Source: Pollenia angustigena (Eukaryota; Arthropoda; Insecta; Diptera; Polleniidae). From it: DNA of 64,000 nt. The stretch lies in NCBI GenBank assembly GCA_930367215.1, contig OV884058.1:202696208-202760207 (forward strand), given 5' to 3'. Positions within the stretch are counted from its first letter, which is position 1. The number at the start of each line of letters is the position of its first letter. The notes below the pieces were generated by a model that was given only the letters and a program-made list of their open reading frames with translations, was not told the DNA's origin and made no database searches. Made by a program: the position numbers and the translations under genes. Positions 1 to 10,655 of the stretch are shown piece by piece.

Positions 1-73
1 GTGAGTGAGTGTTGACTTGTTCTGATGAACTACAAGCTGCCTTGAAAAGCCAACTATAAGTAAGTCTATTTAT

Positions 74-615
74 AGCAGTGTTCGAAAATAAACACTAAAT
101 AGCGTTCTTTAATGTTCGGTTCGGTAGATTTTTGGAAAACACAAACGCTAATAGTGTTTGTGTAGAAATTCATTAAAAAAAATAACGTTTCCCTGTTTGT
201 CATCTTTCGAACACAAAAATAATACTGTTTTCATCATACTCATCAAAAGATGAGAACATTCAATTCCGTTCGGTTTTTTTTGAAAATCCACAAACTTCAA
301 TGTGTTCGGTTCGGCTCGTTAATGTTCGTCCCTTTTCGCTAGTAAAAAACGAACCAAACATTTTTTACAAAAACAAAATACACACACGAAAAAAACATTA
401 TAGAACATTAAAATAAAATGTTTTTCTACAGTATCACTACAATTGTTCTGTTTTTTAACGAAGAACCGAACATTAAATAATGTTCGGTTCTTTCTTGAAA
501 ATAGTTACGAACGGTATTAAGGGTTGTGTATGTTTACACAAACACCAAAAAAATAGATATCGTTCTTCGGTGTGTGAGCCGAACGCTAAATAATGTACTG
601 TTTTCGAACACTGCT
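74..615. mobile_element. MITE with ~36-bp imperfect terminal inverted repeats
   Basis: The left end (from 74, AGCAGTGTTCGAAAA) is mirrored by the right end (TTTTCGAACACTGCT, ending 615), and the match continues inward for about 36 bases with a few mismatches. The interior is non-coding and has several copies of TGTTCGGTTC in both orientations, as in subterminal repeats. I could not find a convincing target duplication. It abuts the next element at 616. Confidence 0.6.
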
Positions 616-814
616 TTTAATAAATCCCGAAGCTAACGAAGATGGGATGTTGTGTTTTTGTTTTTTTTGTTATTTTTTTTTTTTTTTTTTGATTTTGCAG
701 TTTGAAGTGCGTAGTAACTGCTACTTATTAACTTCAATTTTTATTTTTTTTTTTGCGTATCACGTGTGGAAAACTTACAGATAAACTTTTAGACGTTTCG
801 ATATTACTGTCAAT

Positions 815-1693
815 CAGCATTGCCATTTGTCAAGATTTCCCTTTTTTTGCAAGTTTTTTGAGATTCCAAAAAGTTTTTAATTTATTTAAAGTTTTTTCAA
901 GTTTTTTATAAATATATAAAGTTTTTCAAGTTTTTAGTATGTTAGTAGTATACTTACCTTAAAAATCCCAAAGATATTATTTTAGGTGCTGAAGTAATTT
1001 CAGCACTAGCTTCATATAAATTATCTGAAGATGATGAAACAGACTTAAGAGTTCATTGTTTAAAGTTTTATGTTGAACTTTGCAATGGATTGTTAAAGAG
1101 GTTTGATTTTGATAACGACTTCCTTAAACAAGTTGAAGTTTTTGACCCTTTTAATGTATTAGAAGGTTACCAAAAAAGTATTGCTCAATTATGTGCTATT
1201 TTCCCAAATGTTGTAGATGTAAGTGATATTCACTTTAATTTTTCGGAACATAATTTACACAAAGAGCAAGATATTGAGAGTTTTTGGGAGGGTTGTGATA
1301 AGTCCGAAGTTTTTCCATATTTAAAAAAATTAAAATTAGTTTATTCAATTTTATCGTTACCAATATGTACAGCAAATGTAGAGCGTATTTCCTCAAACAT
1401 TAATTTAATCGAAAATAGTGATAGAAACTAATTATAAATACCAATTTTATGTGATACTTTACGAACAAAACAATTTTTGAAGCAAAAAACAGTGATTGTA
1501 GGAACTTTAAGCAATCAAAAGAAATGGCTTATTTATATTTAAATTTTTTATGTCTCTAAATAAAATGAATTCCTAATACATTTTGGTATTTTCTTTTAAA
1601 AATTTGGCACTTTTGAAAAAAAAGTTTTTTCTTGCTAAAACAAGTTTTTTTTCTAAAATAACAAGATTTTTCTTTAAATATATGGTAACGCTG
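815..1693 (+). mobile_element. hAT element with exact 8-bp target duplication
   Basis: The ends are CAGCATTGCCATTT (from 815) and the complement of CAGCGTTACCATAT (ending 1693). The eight bases CTGTCAAT occur at 807-814 and again at 1694-1701, an exact target duplication of hAT length. The 879-bp body keeps only the C-terminal part of a transposase, so it is non-autonomous. It lies inside the TIR-bounded element at 616-1980. Confidence 0.9.
967..1431 (+). pseudogene. hAT transposase C-terminal fragment
   Basis: An open frame runs from about 967 to the TAA at 1429 and reads through the codon for FDFDNDFLKQVEV. Near its end it has LPICTANVERISSNINLI followed by RN, which is the hAT dimerisation-domain pattern (LP..SA..ER.FS...I...RN). 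hAT transposases are usually 500-700 residues; only about 150 remain and the catalytic core is absent. A second copy of the same fragment is at 10656-11060, so this is a repeated family. There is no start codon in a useful place. Confidence 0.75.
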
Positions 1694-1985
1694 CTGTCAA
1701 TGTTTATATTATGTAGTCTCTGTAAATGATTTTGAAGTTTGATACTCTACTATTTTTAAGTCTAATTTTACATGTTTTACATATGTATAGCGAAACCCTC
1801 ATCCTCATTATTGTCAAAATAGTTAAAAACTTCATTTGGCTTATTCCGCGGCATTGTGCTTCGTTTTCAAGTACATATTTATTAAACTAAAGAAAACCAC
1901 AGAACTGAGTAATTTACAAAATAAAAAAAAATAAAACAAACATAACATCCCATCTTCGTTAACTTCGGGATTTATTAAAAGTTTA

Positions 1986-2327
1986 ATGGCCATTTTCTCA
2001 TTAGGCAATTATCTTTTTTCCCAACGAAAAACTGCACATTAAAGAAATTTGGTTTTCTCAATGTCTCATTTGCTTCAATTTTATCGCAAAGCTAACCGTC
2101 ACTCATCTGCCAATTATTTATTTTCCTTTTATTTGCCGTACAGATAAATTCAATCAGCTGACTCCCAACTTTTACATGTATTTTGAGTGGCGTTGCCAGC
2201 TGAAAACAATGTTTTTTGTCGGTATATTGAGAAACCAACATCTTTTAACGAACAGTTTATCGTTCCAATAAATTTATGTTGACATTAAGTAACAGACAGT
2301 TTTTCGATACATTGAGAAAATGGCCAT
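1986..2327. mobile_element. Small MITE, TIR ATGGCCATTTTCTCA
   Basis: ATGGCCATTTTCTCAtt at 1986-2002 is inverted at 2311-2327 (attGAGAAAATGGCCAT). The interior of about 310 bp is non-coding and also holds GGTTTTCTCAATGTCTC and TGAGAAACC, further copies of the terminal motif. Target duplication not clear. Confidence 0.55.
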
Positions 2328-2459
2328 AAGTCGGTCAAACCAAACGCTTCCGAACATGTCGACTGCTTATGTTCGTTGTTGCGAACAATTGTTAAAAGTT
2401 AACTTTTCGTTTTTTGCTTTTGCCTTCACTGCGACTGTTTTCATTTAATGGATCAGAAG

Positions 2460-2900
2460 CAGGGATGATAAATGAGAAAACCAATATCGTACCAATGAAG
2501 TTTTTAAATCGTACTTTTTCAGCCCCAATAGTACTAAATCTTTTTTAAAAAATGGTTTTAATTCTGTGGCATTTTGACAAAACATCTTAAGTCGAGATAA
2601 GATAGCAAAAAAGTTTTTTAAAAAAACTCGGTGAAAAAATCATTTTTATTAAATAATAAAATAAATCAAAATTAAAGAAAAATTTCGTTTATAATACAAA
2701 ATTTTAAAAACTTAAACAAAAATGTTTTTTGAATGAAAATTCGCATGATTAACAACATTTTTTTCAACTTTTTAAATTCGAGTTAAGATGTTTTGTCAAA
2801 ATGCCACAGAATTTATTTTTAAAAAATAAATGTAATACAACAAAAACAAAAGGTACTTAAAATTCATTTGTGCATAAATTATACATAATAAAAGGGTGGG
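2460..2900. mobile_element. Left part of a hAT-like element (CAGGGATGATAAA family)
   Basis: From 2460 the sequence CAGGGATGATAAATGAGAAA and the following ~80 bases (with ATATCGTACCAATGAA and GGTACTTAAAATTCATTTG) match 27146-27320 closely. The copy at 27146 runs to an inverted end at 28383. Here no right end is visible; the copy breaks down where a LINE tail begins (2940-3605). A 252-bp MITE sits inside it at 2561-2812. Confidence 0.55.
2561..2812. mobile_element. Harbinger-like MITE, perfect 30-bp TIRs, TTA target duplication
   Basis: ATTCTGTGGCATTTTGACAA and the next ten bases (2561-2590) are the exact reverse complement of 2783-2812. TTA flanks both ends (2558-2560 and 2813-2815). The related copy of the surrounding element near 27230 lacks this insert. 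Three-base TTA/TAA duplications are typical of PIF/Harbinger; the interior is AT-rich and non-coding, so class assignment is inference. Confidence 0.8.
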
Positions 2901-2975
2901 TAAAATTTTTTCGCGTCAAAAGCACATCGCGATTCGATCCCCGGAATTTACAAAATAGTTAGTTCTCCAAAATAT

Positions 2976-3605
2976 TCAAGAATATAGGTAAACAAATTGT
3001 ATTTGATCTGGCCAGACCTGTATCATGCGGTAACAAATTTCCACATATTTGTATAAACTATAGTAATTATTATCGTTGAAATTAAGTATATTTAAAACTT
3101 CGTTCATATCCAAAAATGTTTTACTAAAATATTTAAACCGGAACTCATTAAAAATAGGACACACTCCTAGGAAGTGAAACGTATTTTCGGATACATCCAG
3201 ATTACAAAGGGTACATAGGCCAAAAGAAGTACGTCTATATGCTCTACTATTTAAATCAAGAAGACCTCCACGAACTCTGATTATTAGACTAGTAGCACGC
3301 GACGAAAATTCTGAAGTAAAAATAGGATTTGTGCTAAAAGTTAATTGCGGATACAAATCATGAAATTGTGAGCCTCTTGCTTTAGATATAAGATCTTCTC
3401 TTTCCGTTGTTTTTAAAAGTTCAAGTATTGGTTTCCAGTATTCACACAGGGGTTTAGTAGCATTTTCAGGAACATATTGAATTTTTTCACATATGTTTAC
3501 ACACTCCTCAGCCCAAAAGGTTTTCATTGAAATAATTTTTTCAGTTAACATTCGAGGCAATCTATGCTCAGGCAGTTGTAGAACTCTATTAATGTAAGAA
3601 AACAC
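2976..3605 (-). pseudogene. LINE ORF2 C-terminal tail
   Basis: A 209-codon open frame on the minus strand. Around residues 130-155 it has the cysteine-histidine cluster CTLCNLDVSENTFHFLGVC, the C-x2-C...H-x4-C pattern found near the C terminus of many non-LTR retrotransposon polyproteins, after the reverse transcriptase. Upstream (residues 100-125) is RATSLIIRVRGGLLDLNSRAY, the usual lead-in to that knuckle. No endonuclease or RT motif is present, so it is a 5'-truncated copy. Its 3' end (on the left) reads ...QVWPDQIQFVYLYS and the same terminal ~80 bases recur at 27410-27487, showing a repeated family. Clade not determined. Confidence 0.7.
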
Positions 3606-3624
3606 ACAAGCTTTACATATTTTT

Positions 3625-3830
3625 TAAAAATAGGACCCCGAGGGAAGCTCGAGGGTATTTTCTGCCTCTCCAAAACTATCTAACAGATTTTAATGATATT
3701 TAAAACATAGATAGATACATATTTGTGTAGACACATAAGCTATGTATTTATTTGTAAAAAAATTAGGATAACGAGGAGAGATAGGGGGCGACTTATGCCT
3801 CTCCAAAATCATTTATTTTCTCTAAAATTT
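3625..3830 (+). repeat. Dispersed repeat with ~125-bp internal units (fragment)
   Basis: Contains TAAAAATAGGACCCCGAGG, TTTAAAACATAGATAGAT and ACACATAAGCTATGTATTT, then a second partial unit beginning AGGATAACGAGGAGAGATAG. The same unit recurs at 15366-15665, 16660-17020 (inverted), 50930-51300 and 63270-63560 (inverted). Non-coding. Confidence 0.65.
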
Positions 3831-3899
3831 CTTGATTATTTTCCATACTATAAATTTATAATTTTTCATATGCTACATACATACATACACTGGAAGAAA

Positions 3900-5215
3900 T
3901 TTTTTAAGAAAAACTCTTCTTTACAACTTATTAAAAAGAAATGTTTGAATTTTAAAACGTTACAGAAAGGCGGGTAAGCAAGCGCTTAATGTATTAAGTG
4001 GCGGTTACACTCTTTCTTATTAACACAACATACAAATCAGAGAACCTCAAATCTCACCATTTTTCTGCATTTATTCATACGCTAAAATTTACAATAACTC
4101 TATACATGCAAAACAAAGTTCAACGTTGGTAATTTTTTTTTCCTTTCGTACACATTTGATATTTTCATTTATTCGTTTTTTTATTGAAAGTGCTTTATTT
4201 GCATTTTTGTTGCTCACGCAATATAACACAACTGAGTAAATTCAAAAGAGCACATTCTCTATACTTTTGTTTACATTAACAACAACAACAATAAACAACG
4301 ATGAGACGCTTTTTCAAAATTAACAACAATAAAAACAACAATAACAAAAATACCCCAGTGGTATAAAAAGTAGCAATCACCACCAATGACAGGCGAAATA
4401 GTTAGCACTTTCACTCAATTTGTACCAGGGTGTACTGATGTGGCATTCAGATTATTCCTAAATCTTTCTCTAGACACCAATATCTAGTGTTAACATTTGA
4501 AAATAGGTACCCACTTTTCGCTAGCTAATTCTATAGCTCCAAGTAATGCAGAAAACAATTTTTTTTCAACGACAACACAAAAAAATGTGTATCCGAAATA
4601 GATCCCGTTATTAGAACAACAACACAATCGCTTGCTTTTTGCTAGCTCGCTTTGAAGATATAAGTAGCTAACCCTTATGGTAGGTAGAGATTATGCAGAG
4701 AGGGATCCATCGCCACCTCGTAGGACATCCCCGTGTTAAATTCGCCACTCAAAAGCATGTGAGGTAGATTGTAGTGGGACTAGCGGTAGTTTTTAATGAG
4801 CTAGCGAATATACACGTTCAGAGCTAGTACGCCATACCACTGGGACATTGTACCTACTACTACTACTACTGTACTTTTTGTTTCTATGGAAATTGTGTGT
4901 ACCTACATAAGTATGTGTGTTTAGTTTCATTTAAATTTTTTTTTTCTTGTACAACATAGTTAATGCTGCATAAATACATGAGTAATGATTGTTTGATTTC
5001 TGGCTCTTTCGTTTGTATTTTTTGTTTCTTTACCAAACAATCATTTGCGCTCAGAACACTTAGAATCTTTATAAAAAAAAACGAAGGCAACGATTGTATA
5101 AATAACAAAGCACGATGTGCGTTATTTGAATGACTGCAAACCAGCAGCGAATATTTGCGGTTGCGCGAGTTTGACTGTATGACCGTAAGCGTGTGTATTT
5201 GTTGTCGTTAATTAA
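3900..5215. other. Non-coding AT-rich stretch with (CAA)n runs and a possible 490-bp MITE
   Basis: No convincing gene. CAA-rich runs occur near 4280-4350. CCCAGTGGTAT (from 4354) is inverted at 4834-4844 (ATACCACTGGG), which could mark a short element, but the arms are only 11 bases and I saw no target duplication. A TAC microsatellite lies at about 4852-4868. Confidence 0.35.
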
Positions 5216-5261
5216 ATGCGATTTTTTTTCAATTGCAAAAAGCTATTCTCTGATACAAATC

Positions 5262-5350
5262 AATACTTTCATGCATACATAAAAAAACAATATCTTCCAT
5301 CTCGTGTCGTCTACCTATGCTTTGTGTGTGTGACAGCGATAAGTGCAAAG
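5262..5350 (+). repeat. Single arm of the 15.7-kb foldback repeat
   Basis: CATGCATACATAAAAAAACA, then ATCTTCCATCTCGTGTCGTC and GACAGCGATAAGTGCAAAG match the left arm of the foldback at 15694-15892. Only one arm is present here. The surrounding 90-codon frame (5216-5488) is not recognisable and is probably chance. Confidence 0.5.
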
Positions 5351-5761
5351 AAATTGTGTGGAAACGTAAAGGGTTTTTTACCAGAGAATGATAAAAGTAT
5401 CATTATAAGTACTCTTTCAATATTACCCAGTTGGCCATGTCTTGAAGGCATCCTTGATTCATTTAATGAAATTCAATTTGATATTTAAAGAAAGATCAAT
5501 AGTAAAATTGATTGTGATTGTGACATTTTAGTTATACTTACCAAATTAATTAACAATACTAAACGAAAAAGCAAATCACAATTGTTAAAAAATAACAGAG
5601 CAAAACTATAACCTTTACCACGCACTTTAAAAATTCAACTAAATAATTTTACATGTTTTTTTGTTTGTGATTTTTTTTCTTTTGTCGTTATTGTCCCGTT
5701 ATTTTTAAGAAATAGTTGAAGCAAATTTTAGGTATTGTCTTTCATCTTTTATTTTTCGCTT

Positions 5762-6080
5762 AGTCTAAATTTACACGTTTCATCTTTTGATGCTCAACTT
5801 CTTTTCAATTCCCTTTTGAAGATGCCAACATAATCACACGCAGCAATCGGTTTCAACTTTTTTCGGTTCAAAACAATAACAATTTCATTAACAGCGAATC
5901 AAAGAGAAAAAGAAAAGAAAAAAATTACATGCAGCCATTGCTGGCATATACCAGCGAATGAAAACACAAAGCGTACTGACCGAGTACAGGCATCTCTGTA
6001 CTAACCCCCTTTCTTCTTTCTTCTCTCACCTAAAAACATAAGAGTTGAGCATCAAAAGATGAAACGTGTGAAAGTAGACT
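5762..6080. mobile_element. MITE with ~38-bp TIRs
   Basis: AGTCTAAATTTACACGTTTC and on through CATCTTTTGATGCTCAACTT (5762-5800) is mirrored at 6043-6080 (AAGAGTTGAGCATCAAAAGATG...AGACT). The 319-bp element is non-coding. It ends exactly where the 106-bp tandem array begins. Confidence 0.7.
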
Positions 6081-6500
6081 TATGTTGTCCTCAATCAATT
6101 CTTATTGAAGACAAGATGACCAACAATTTCATGCATTTTGTCGTCAATGTGGTTTGAAACACGACAAAATGCATGAAGTAGTCGCTTATGTTGTCCTCAA
6201 TCAAGGATTATTGAAGACAAGATGACCGACAATTTCATGCATTTTGTCTTCTATGTGGTTTGAAACACGACAAAATGCATGAAGTAGTCGCTTATGTTGT
6301 CCTCAATCAAGTCTTATTGAAGACAAGACGACCGACAATTTCATGCATTTTGTCGTAATGTCGTTTGAAACACGACAATATGCATGCAATGGTCGCTTAT
6401 GTTGTCCTCATTAAAGTATTATTCAAGGCAAATACGATTTTAAACACGACAAAATACACGTTTTGTTACTTAAGTTGTCGTCATCAATGTTTTATAAGCG
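6079..6500 (+). repeat. 106-bp tandem array with two hairpins per unit
   Basis: Units begin with CTTATGTTGTCCTCA at 6079, 6185, 6291 and 6395 (spacing 106, 106, 104); the fourth is degenerate. Each of the first three holds two inverted pairs: TTGTCCTCAAT / ATTGAAGACAA, and TTCATGCATTTTGTCG / CGACAAAATGCATGAA. Further degenerate CGACAAA and TTGTCGTC words continue to about 6540. No open frame runs through it. Confidence 0.85.
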
Positions 6501-6539
6501 ACAAATTCTAAATTGTCCTGAGGACATCGTAGACGACAT

Positions 6540-7063
6540 TTGCGTCTAGGACCATTTTGCCAACAGGGAAAGTTGAATATGCATAGGTATACGCTGCCAA
6601 TATGTATTTGTATATTCATTCTTCTTTTTGAATGTACCCAGCGGGAAAACTCAGAAGACCTTCTTACTTCAGGCCTTTTAAAAGGCCTGCTTAAAAAAGT
6701 TTTTGACTTAACTAATACTAGATGACCCGTGCGAATATTTCGCACCGTTAGTTGTCATTTTTGTAACATAAAATTAAAACAATTAATATAAATTTTAGTA
6801 ACTTCAATACATTTTAAAATATAATTTTTATCAATGAAAATATTAATTTTTCAATTTCTAATTATTTTTCGTCATTAGTGTTAGAAATAAGCTTTAAAAT
6901 GAGATATCATTCATTAAATTTGATGCGGTGGTATGGGAGATATGTGCAACCGACAAAAAAAAGTGCTTTAGAAATAATATATATGATGATTCTTACGTAA
7001 CTGCAAAAGGAGGCCTCATAGAAGGCCTCCACACTCGCTTCTATGAGAAGCGAGAAAAGCAGG
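6540..7063. other. Non-coding stretch with a repeat start (ACTAGATGACCCGTGCG)
   Basis: Short overlapping frames on both strands here are not recognisable. AGGCCTTTTAAAAGGCCT at about 6671 is a perfect 18-base palindrome. At 6718 ACTAGATGACCCGTGCGAA resembles the left end of the repeat at 13954 (ACTAGCGGACCCGTCGAA). Confidence 0.35.
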
Positions 7064-7140
7064 AGTAACATTTTTTGTTTTATTTTTTTGCACAAGCAAA
7101 AGCAAGAGAATTCAGATCCCTTTACAAAAACAAAGTAACA
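7064..7140. repeat. Direct repeat flanking the 2.8-kb hAT (left copy)
   Basis: AGTAACATTTTTTGTTTTAT through GAATTCAGATCCC and AAAAACAAAGTAACA closely matches 10010-10081, on the other side of the hAT. The pair was probably a tandem repeat before the hAT landed at its edge. Confidence 0.65.
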
Positions 7141-7730
7141 TATGCAGTGTTACCGTCGGATATTTTCAAAAAGTATCACAAAAAGGGGATATCTAGAAAA
7201 AAAGTGGCACCAAAAGGTGGATTTCTTTTAAAAAAGGGGCACCTCTTTTAAAATTTAAATAAGTACACCACATTAGGTTTTTTTTTGCGTTTTTTTTTCT
7301 ATTTATTATAATTTTAAATAACATTTTATAAATGGTATAAAAACATAACAAAAAACAATATATATTAATTATATATACTAAAAAACAATTGATTGTATTA
7401 CAATAAGGAAACATTCTTACTTACAAATGGCTCATGTGTTGTATAACTAAAATAAATATTTTGTAAATATTTCTCTGGAGATGTAATTTTTATAGAAAAT
7501 TTACTTTTAATGTTTTGGTAATTCAAAAACGTTAAACTCGCTTTCTGCCAAACATGTTTTTTTGATTATGACATTGTTGCAGCAAATATTAGATATTTAT
7601 GTAATGTGTTTTATATATACTACATTTAGTAATATATTTCTTGCACTTTTCCTTCTGAATACATTTTCTTTAATTTATTTAAGAAATTGTATTGCACAGG
7701 TAGACATTTAAAAGCTTTTTAGATGTTTAT

Positions 7731-8285
7731 TTGCCCGTTCCACCAGATTCTTATGTTTTCTTATGAGCACAGTTTTGTCCCATCACGTCACATATATCAG
7801 ATACACCAATTATTGGAATTTCGGAAGATGTTTTGTACCACAATTAATAACGAAATCCAGTTTTATAGTTTTGTTCAATAAACCTGATTACAAAAATTTT
7901 AAGTAATAATAGATAGATTGGATAAAAACTAATATCCTATAATAAAGAAATTAAAACACTTAAATTTAGTAGCATGTATGCATGCCCTGCATTTATTTGT
8001 ATTAAAGTGCGAAACCGATTAAAAATAAAGAATTTGAAAAAGTGATAGTTTCGTTTTTTTTTTTTATAAGATTTCTAGTTTTTATCCGATTATAGCTTAA
8101 AACTTTTGTAATTAGGTTTACTTTCGAATAAAATTATAAAGCTATCTATTTTGTTATTAATTGTGGTGCAAAACATCTTCCGAAATTACAATAATTGGTG
8201 TATCTCATAAATACGACGTGATGGGTGAAACCTGTGATCTTTAGCATTTCAAAAAGTATAAGAATCAGTTGGAATGGTTGAACAA
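7731..8285. repeat. Foldback repeat, ~200-bp inverted arms
   Basis: The left arm (about 7731-7945) and right arm (about 8070-8285) are imperfect reverse complements. Matching blocks include CCCATCACGTC, GATACACCAATTATTG, ATTTCGGAAGATGTTTTG, CCACAATTAATAAC and GGATAAAAACTA. It lies inside the hAT at 7145-9962. Its transcript would form a long hairpin. Confidence 0.75.
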
Positions 8286-8348
8286 ACTTTTTCAATGTCG
8301 TCCTGTGTTATTTATTAATGGTCAGTTTAATACATATTTTTTTTACAA

Positions 8349-8690
8349 TTAATTGTTCTTAAAACGACTTCTATACTTTCGTAAAATGTCTTCACTTGGA
8401 ACCCAATCTTCAAGACTAGTATCTAACAAATTTAAAGATAAAAGCATGGATTCGCAAGTATTTACTTTTAACCTATTTCTTACTTTATTTTTGATTAAAG
8501 CTAACTTAGTAAAAACACGCTCAGCAGAAGCACTATTGTGTGACAATGTAAAAATATGAGAGATCAATTTGTACCAGTGTGAATATATATATACAGGTAT
8601 ACTCATCAAATCTATTTTTAAATGTTCCAATTTCACGCCAAAAATCTTCAGCATTCGAAATTTTAAATATGAGTTCATAATTCGTGTCAT
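8349..8690 (-). pseudogene. hAT transposase C-terminal (dimerisation) fragment
   Basis: A 113-codon minus-strand frame. Residues 46-72 read FTLSHNSASAERVFTKLALI and then KNKVRNRL, the classic hAT C-terminal dimerisation motif (SA..ERVFS.....I..K.RNRL). Residues 20-45 (KIDLMSIPVYIYSHW) fit the preceding segment. The expected upstream RNase-H-like core with the DDE residues is not visible in any frame. It lies within and on the minus strand of the hAT at 7145-9962, so it is that element's own degraded transposase. The start codon is arbitrary. Confidence 0.8.
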
Positions 8691-10009
8691 TTTCTCTCTA
8701 GAAGTTTAAATTCATGTATAAATGCATCTGGGTTAGTTATAATATCTTTAAGCTTTTATGATACTTGCTATTTTTTGTATTTTTTCTATATTGGAGAACA
8801 GTGCAAATATATTTGCATAGGAAAACTGACTAAGTGTAAAGAGTATTATTATATCATAAAAAATCTTGAAATGTCAAACAAATATACATGTGTTATCGAT
8901 AAATAATCTAAGACCGTCAAAAAAAATACAAAAATTTTTAACTTAAAATTGACATTTCCAGATTAATTGTTAGCACTGTTGCCAATTTTTTTAGTTTTTG
9001 ATCGAAAGTAGCGGGTTTTACCTTTTTTTTTTTGCGATTTTTAGCTTTTTTGACGGGGTTTTGTGGGCAAAAAACGTGGGAAGTATTGTTTGTTTTGTTT
9101 ACATTTTATTTTCGAATAACAAACAATAAAATTTAATGCAAATAATGTAAAATATTACGAATTACATCGGGGTATTTTCTTTAATTGAAAATTTATGATT
9201 TGAAATCATATATGAAGGGCACCTGCTTTATTTCACTGATCAAAAACAAAATAGTTTCATCTGCCCAAGCTTTTACCATTGTTTTTTGTTTTAGTCAAAG
9301 AAAAAAATAAACATGAGAAATGTCAATCAGAAAAAAGGGTTTGTTTATCAAATTGTATTTCTTGTTCTTTCTCGCATTTGTTGTTTCGTTCAGTCAATCC
9401 TAAAAAAATCCAATACAAAAAATAGCAAGTATCATAACACCTTTAAGCCCTGAAACTAATTCGAAATAGTTTATATCTTCATTAGACACTATAAATAATG
9501 GGTCTAAATACTTCAATATATTGAGCTTTTTGATTTATATATCAATTCTTTACACAATTTTTGGTAAAAACTTAGATTTTATTTTTAATGTCAATTACAC
9601 AAATTTAAGAAAAGTTTTCGGTACACAACAGTTCGGTTTCTTTACGACCAATATATGCGAGTTATCTTTACCACCTTATTCATAATAAAAAAAACAGGTT
9701 AATAGAAAGTTTATTCAACCGATTTTCAGCTAACCACGCATGATATTAATATATTAACACAGTTTTACTTATATTAAAGCTGGGAGTTATAATAAAACAG
9801 AAAGAAAAAAAGTATCTTTTCCTAACGGAAAAAGTATCAACAAAGTGGCAAGAATCACAAAAAGTACCACATTTGGGTGCATTTTGTAAAAGTGGCCAAA
9901 TAGTATCCAAGCAGTCGAAAAAGTGGCAAATTGCCACTTTAGTGGCACCAACGGTAACGCTGAACATATGTATATTGTAAATCATTTTAGTTGGAGTTGA
10001 AAAGAGAAA

Positions 10010-10081
10010 GAGTAAAATTTTTTGTTTTGTTTTTTTCGCCAAAGCGAAAGAATTCAGATCCCGTTATAAAAACAAAGTAAC
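10010..10081. repeat. Direct repeat flanking the 2.8-kb hAT (right copy)
   Basis: Partner of 7064-7140: AGTAAAATTTTTTGTTTTGT, GAATTCAGATCCC and AAAAACAAAGTAACA. Confidence 0.65.
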
Positions 10082-10089
10082 AAAGTTGG

Positions 10090-10647
10090 TGCATATTAAA
10101 AAAATAAATAAAAACAATAATGTAAATAATTTTAGTTGAGTTTTGTTCATTAAGGAAGAAAGGTACTTGTGCTTAAAAGTTTTATTTTATTATGAACTTT
10201 TATTTGCAATCTATTTTACAATATTTATCAATTTTAATTATTTCAATAAAAAAATAGGTATCACATGTTTTATTAAACTACAATAAGTTTAATAAAATAT
10301 AAAAACATACGTTTGTAAAATAGGTATACATACATATATAAAAAGTTAAGTGTTGTTTTATTTTTCTATATTGGAGATCTAATATGTACATGAAACCTTT
10401 TCAGTCTTCTAATTTCATTTGTAAGGAAATATTCCTTAATGTTTTAGACTGATAGCCCTTTGATATGACCTTTAATGCATTTGTAGAAGAATGGTCTGAA
10501 AAGCCTTTTAAGAGCCATTAATTGAAAAGTCTGTTAACATACCTTTCTTAAAAACCCTTCAAGATAGCCTTTTTTCTAAGGCCTTTTGACAGTCATCATC
10601 TGGAAAACCTTCTAAGAGCCATTTATTTGAAGGCCTTTAAGAAGCTC
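10090..10647. other. Non-coding, with two copies of a GCCTTTTAAGAGCCATT motif
   Basis: No gene. GAAAAGCCTTTTAAGAGCCA at about 10499 and GAAAACCTTCTAAGAGCCA at about 10603 form a degenerate direct repeat roughly 105 bp apart, with AAGGCCTTT words between. Otherwise AT-rich. Confidence 0.4.
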
Positions 10648-10655
10648 TGGGGAAG

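Larger units (their letters stand above)
616..1980. mobile_element. TIR-bounded element, interrupted by a hAT
   Basis: Bases 616-657 (TTTTAATAAATCCCGAAG...) match the reverse complement of 1939-1980 with about two differences, giving arms of at least 40 bases that trail off into A/T runs. Between them sits the hAT at 815-1693, so the older element is only about 490 bp. A short minus-strand frame near 1780-1856 starts MPRNKPNEVFNYF, loosely like the start of a BED-finger transposase; I do not rely on it. No target duplication was recognised. Confidence 0.6.
7145..9962 (-). mobile_element. hAT element, 2.8 kb, exact 8-bp target duplication
   Basis: Ends are CAGTGTTACCGTCGG (7145) and the complement of CAGCGTTACCGTTGG (ending 9962). 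AACATATG is duplicated exactly at 7137-7144 and 9963-9970. Inside are a minus-strand transposase C-terminus (8349-8690) and a foldback repeat (7731-8285). Subterminal runs of AAAAGT(A/G)(T/G)C and GTGGCA near both ends look like transposase-binding repeats. The catalytic region is not recognisable, so it is decayed. Confidence 0.92.

Noticed and set aside
6079..6500. Possible CRISPR array
   Set aside because: Repeats are contiguous 106-bp units with internal hairpins and no unique spacers; the genome is animal.
6470..6745. Overlapping frames of 61 and 91 codons
   Set aside because: No motif, opposite strands of one another, next to a tandem array.
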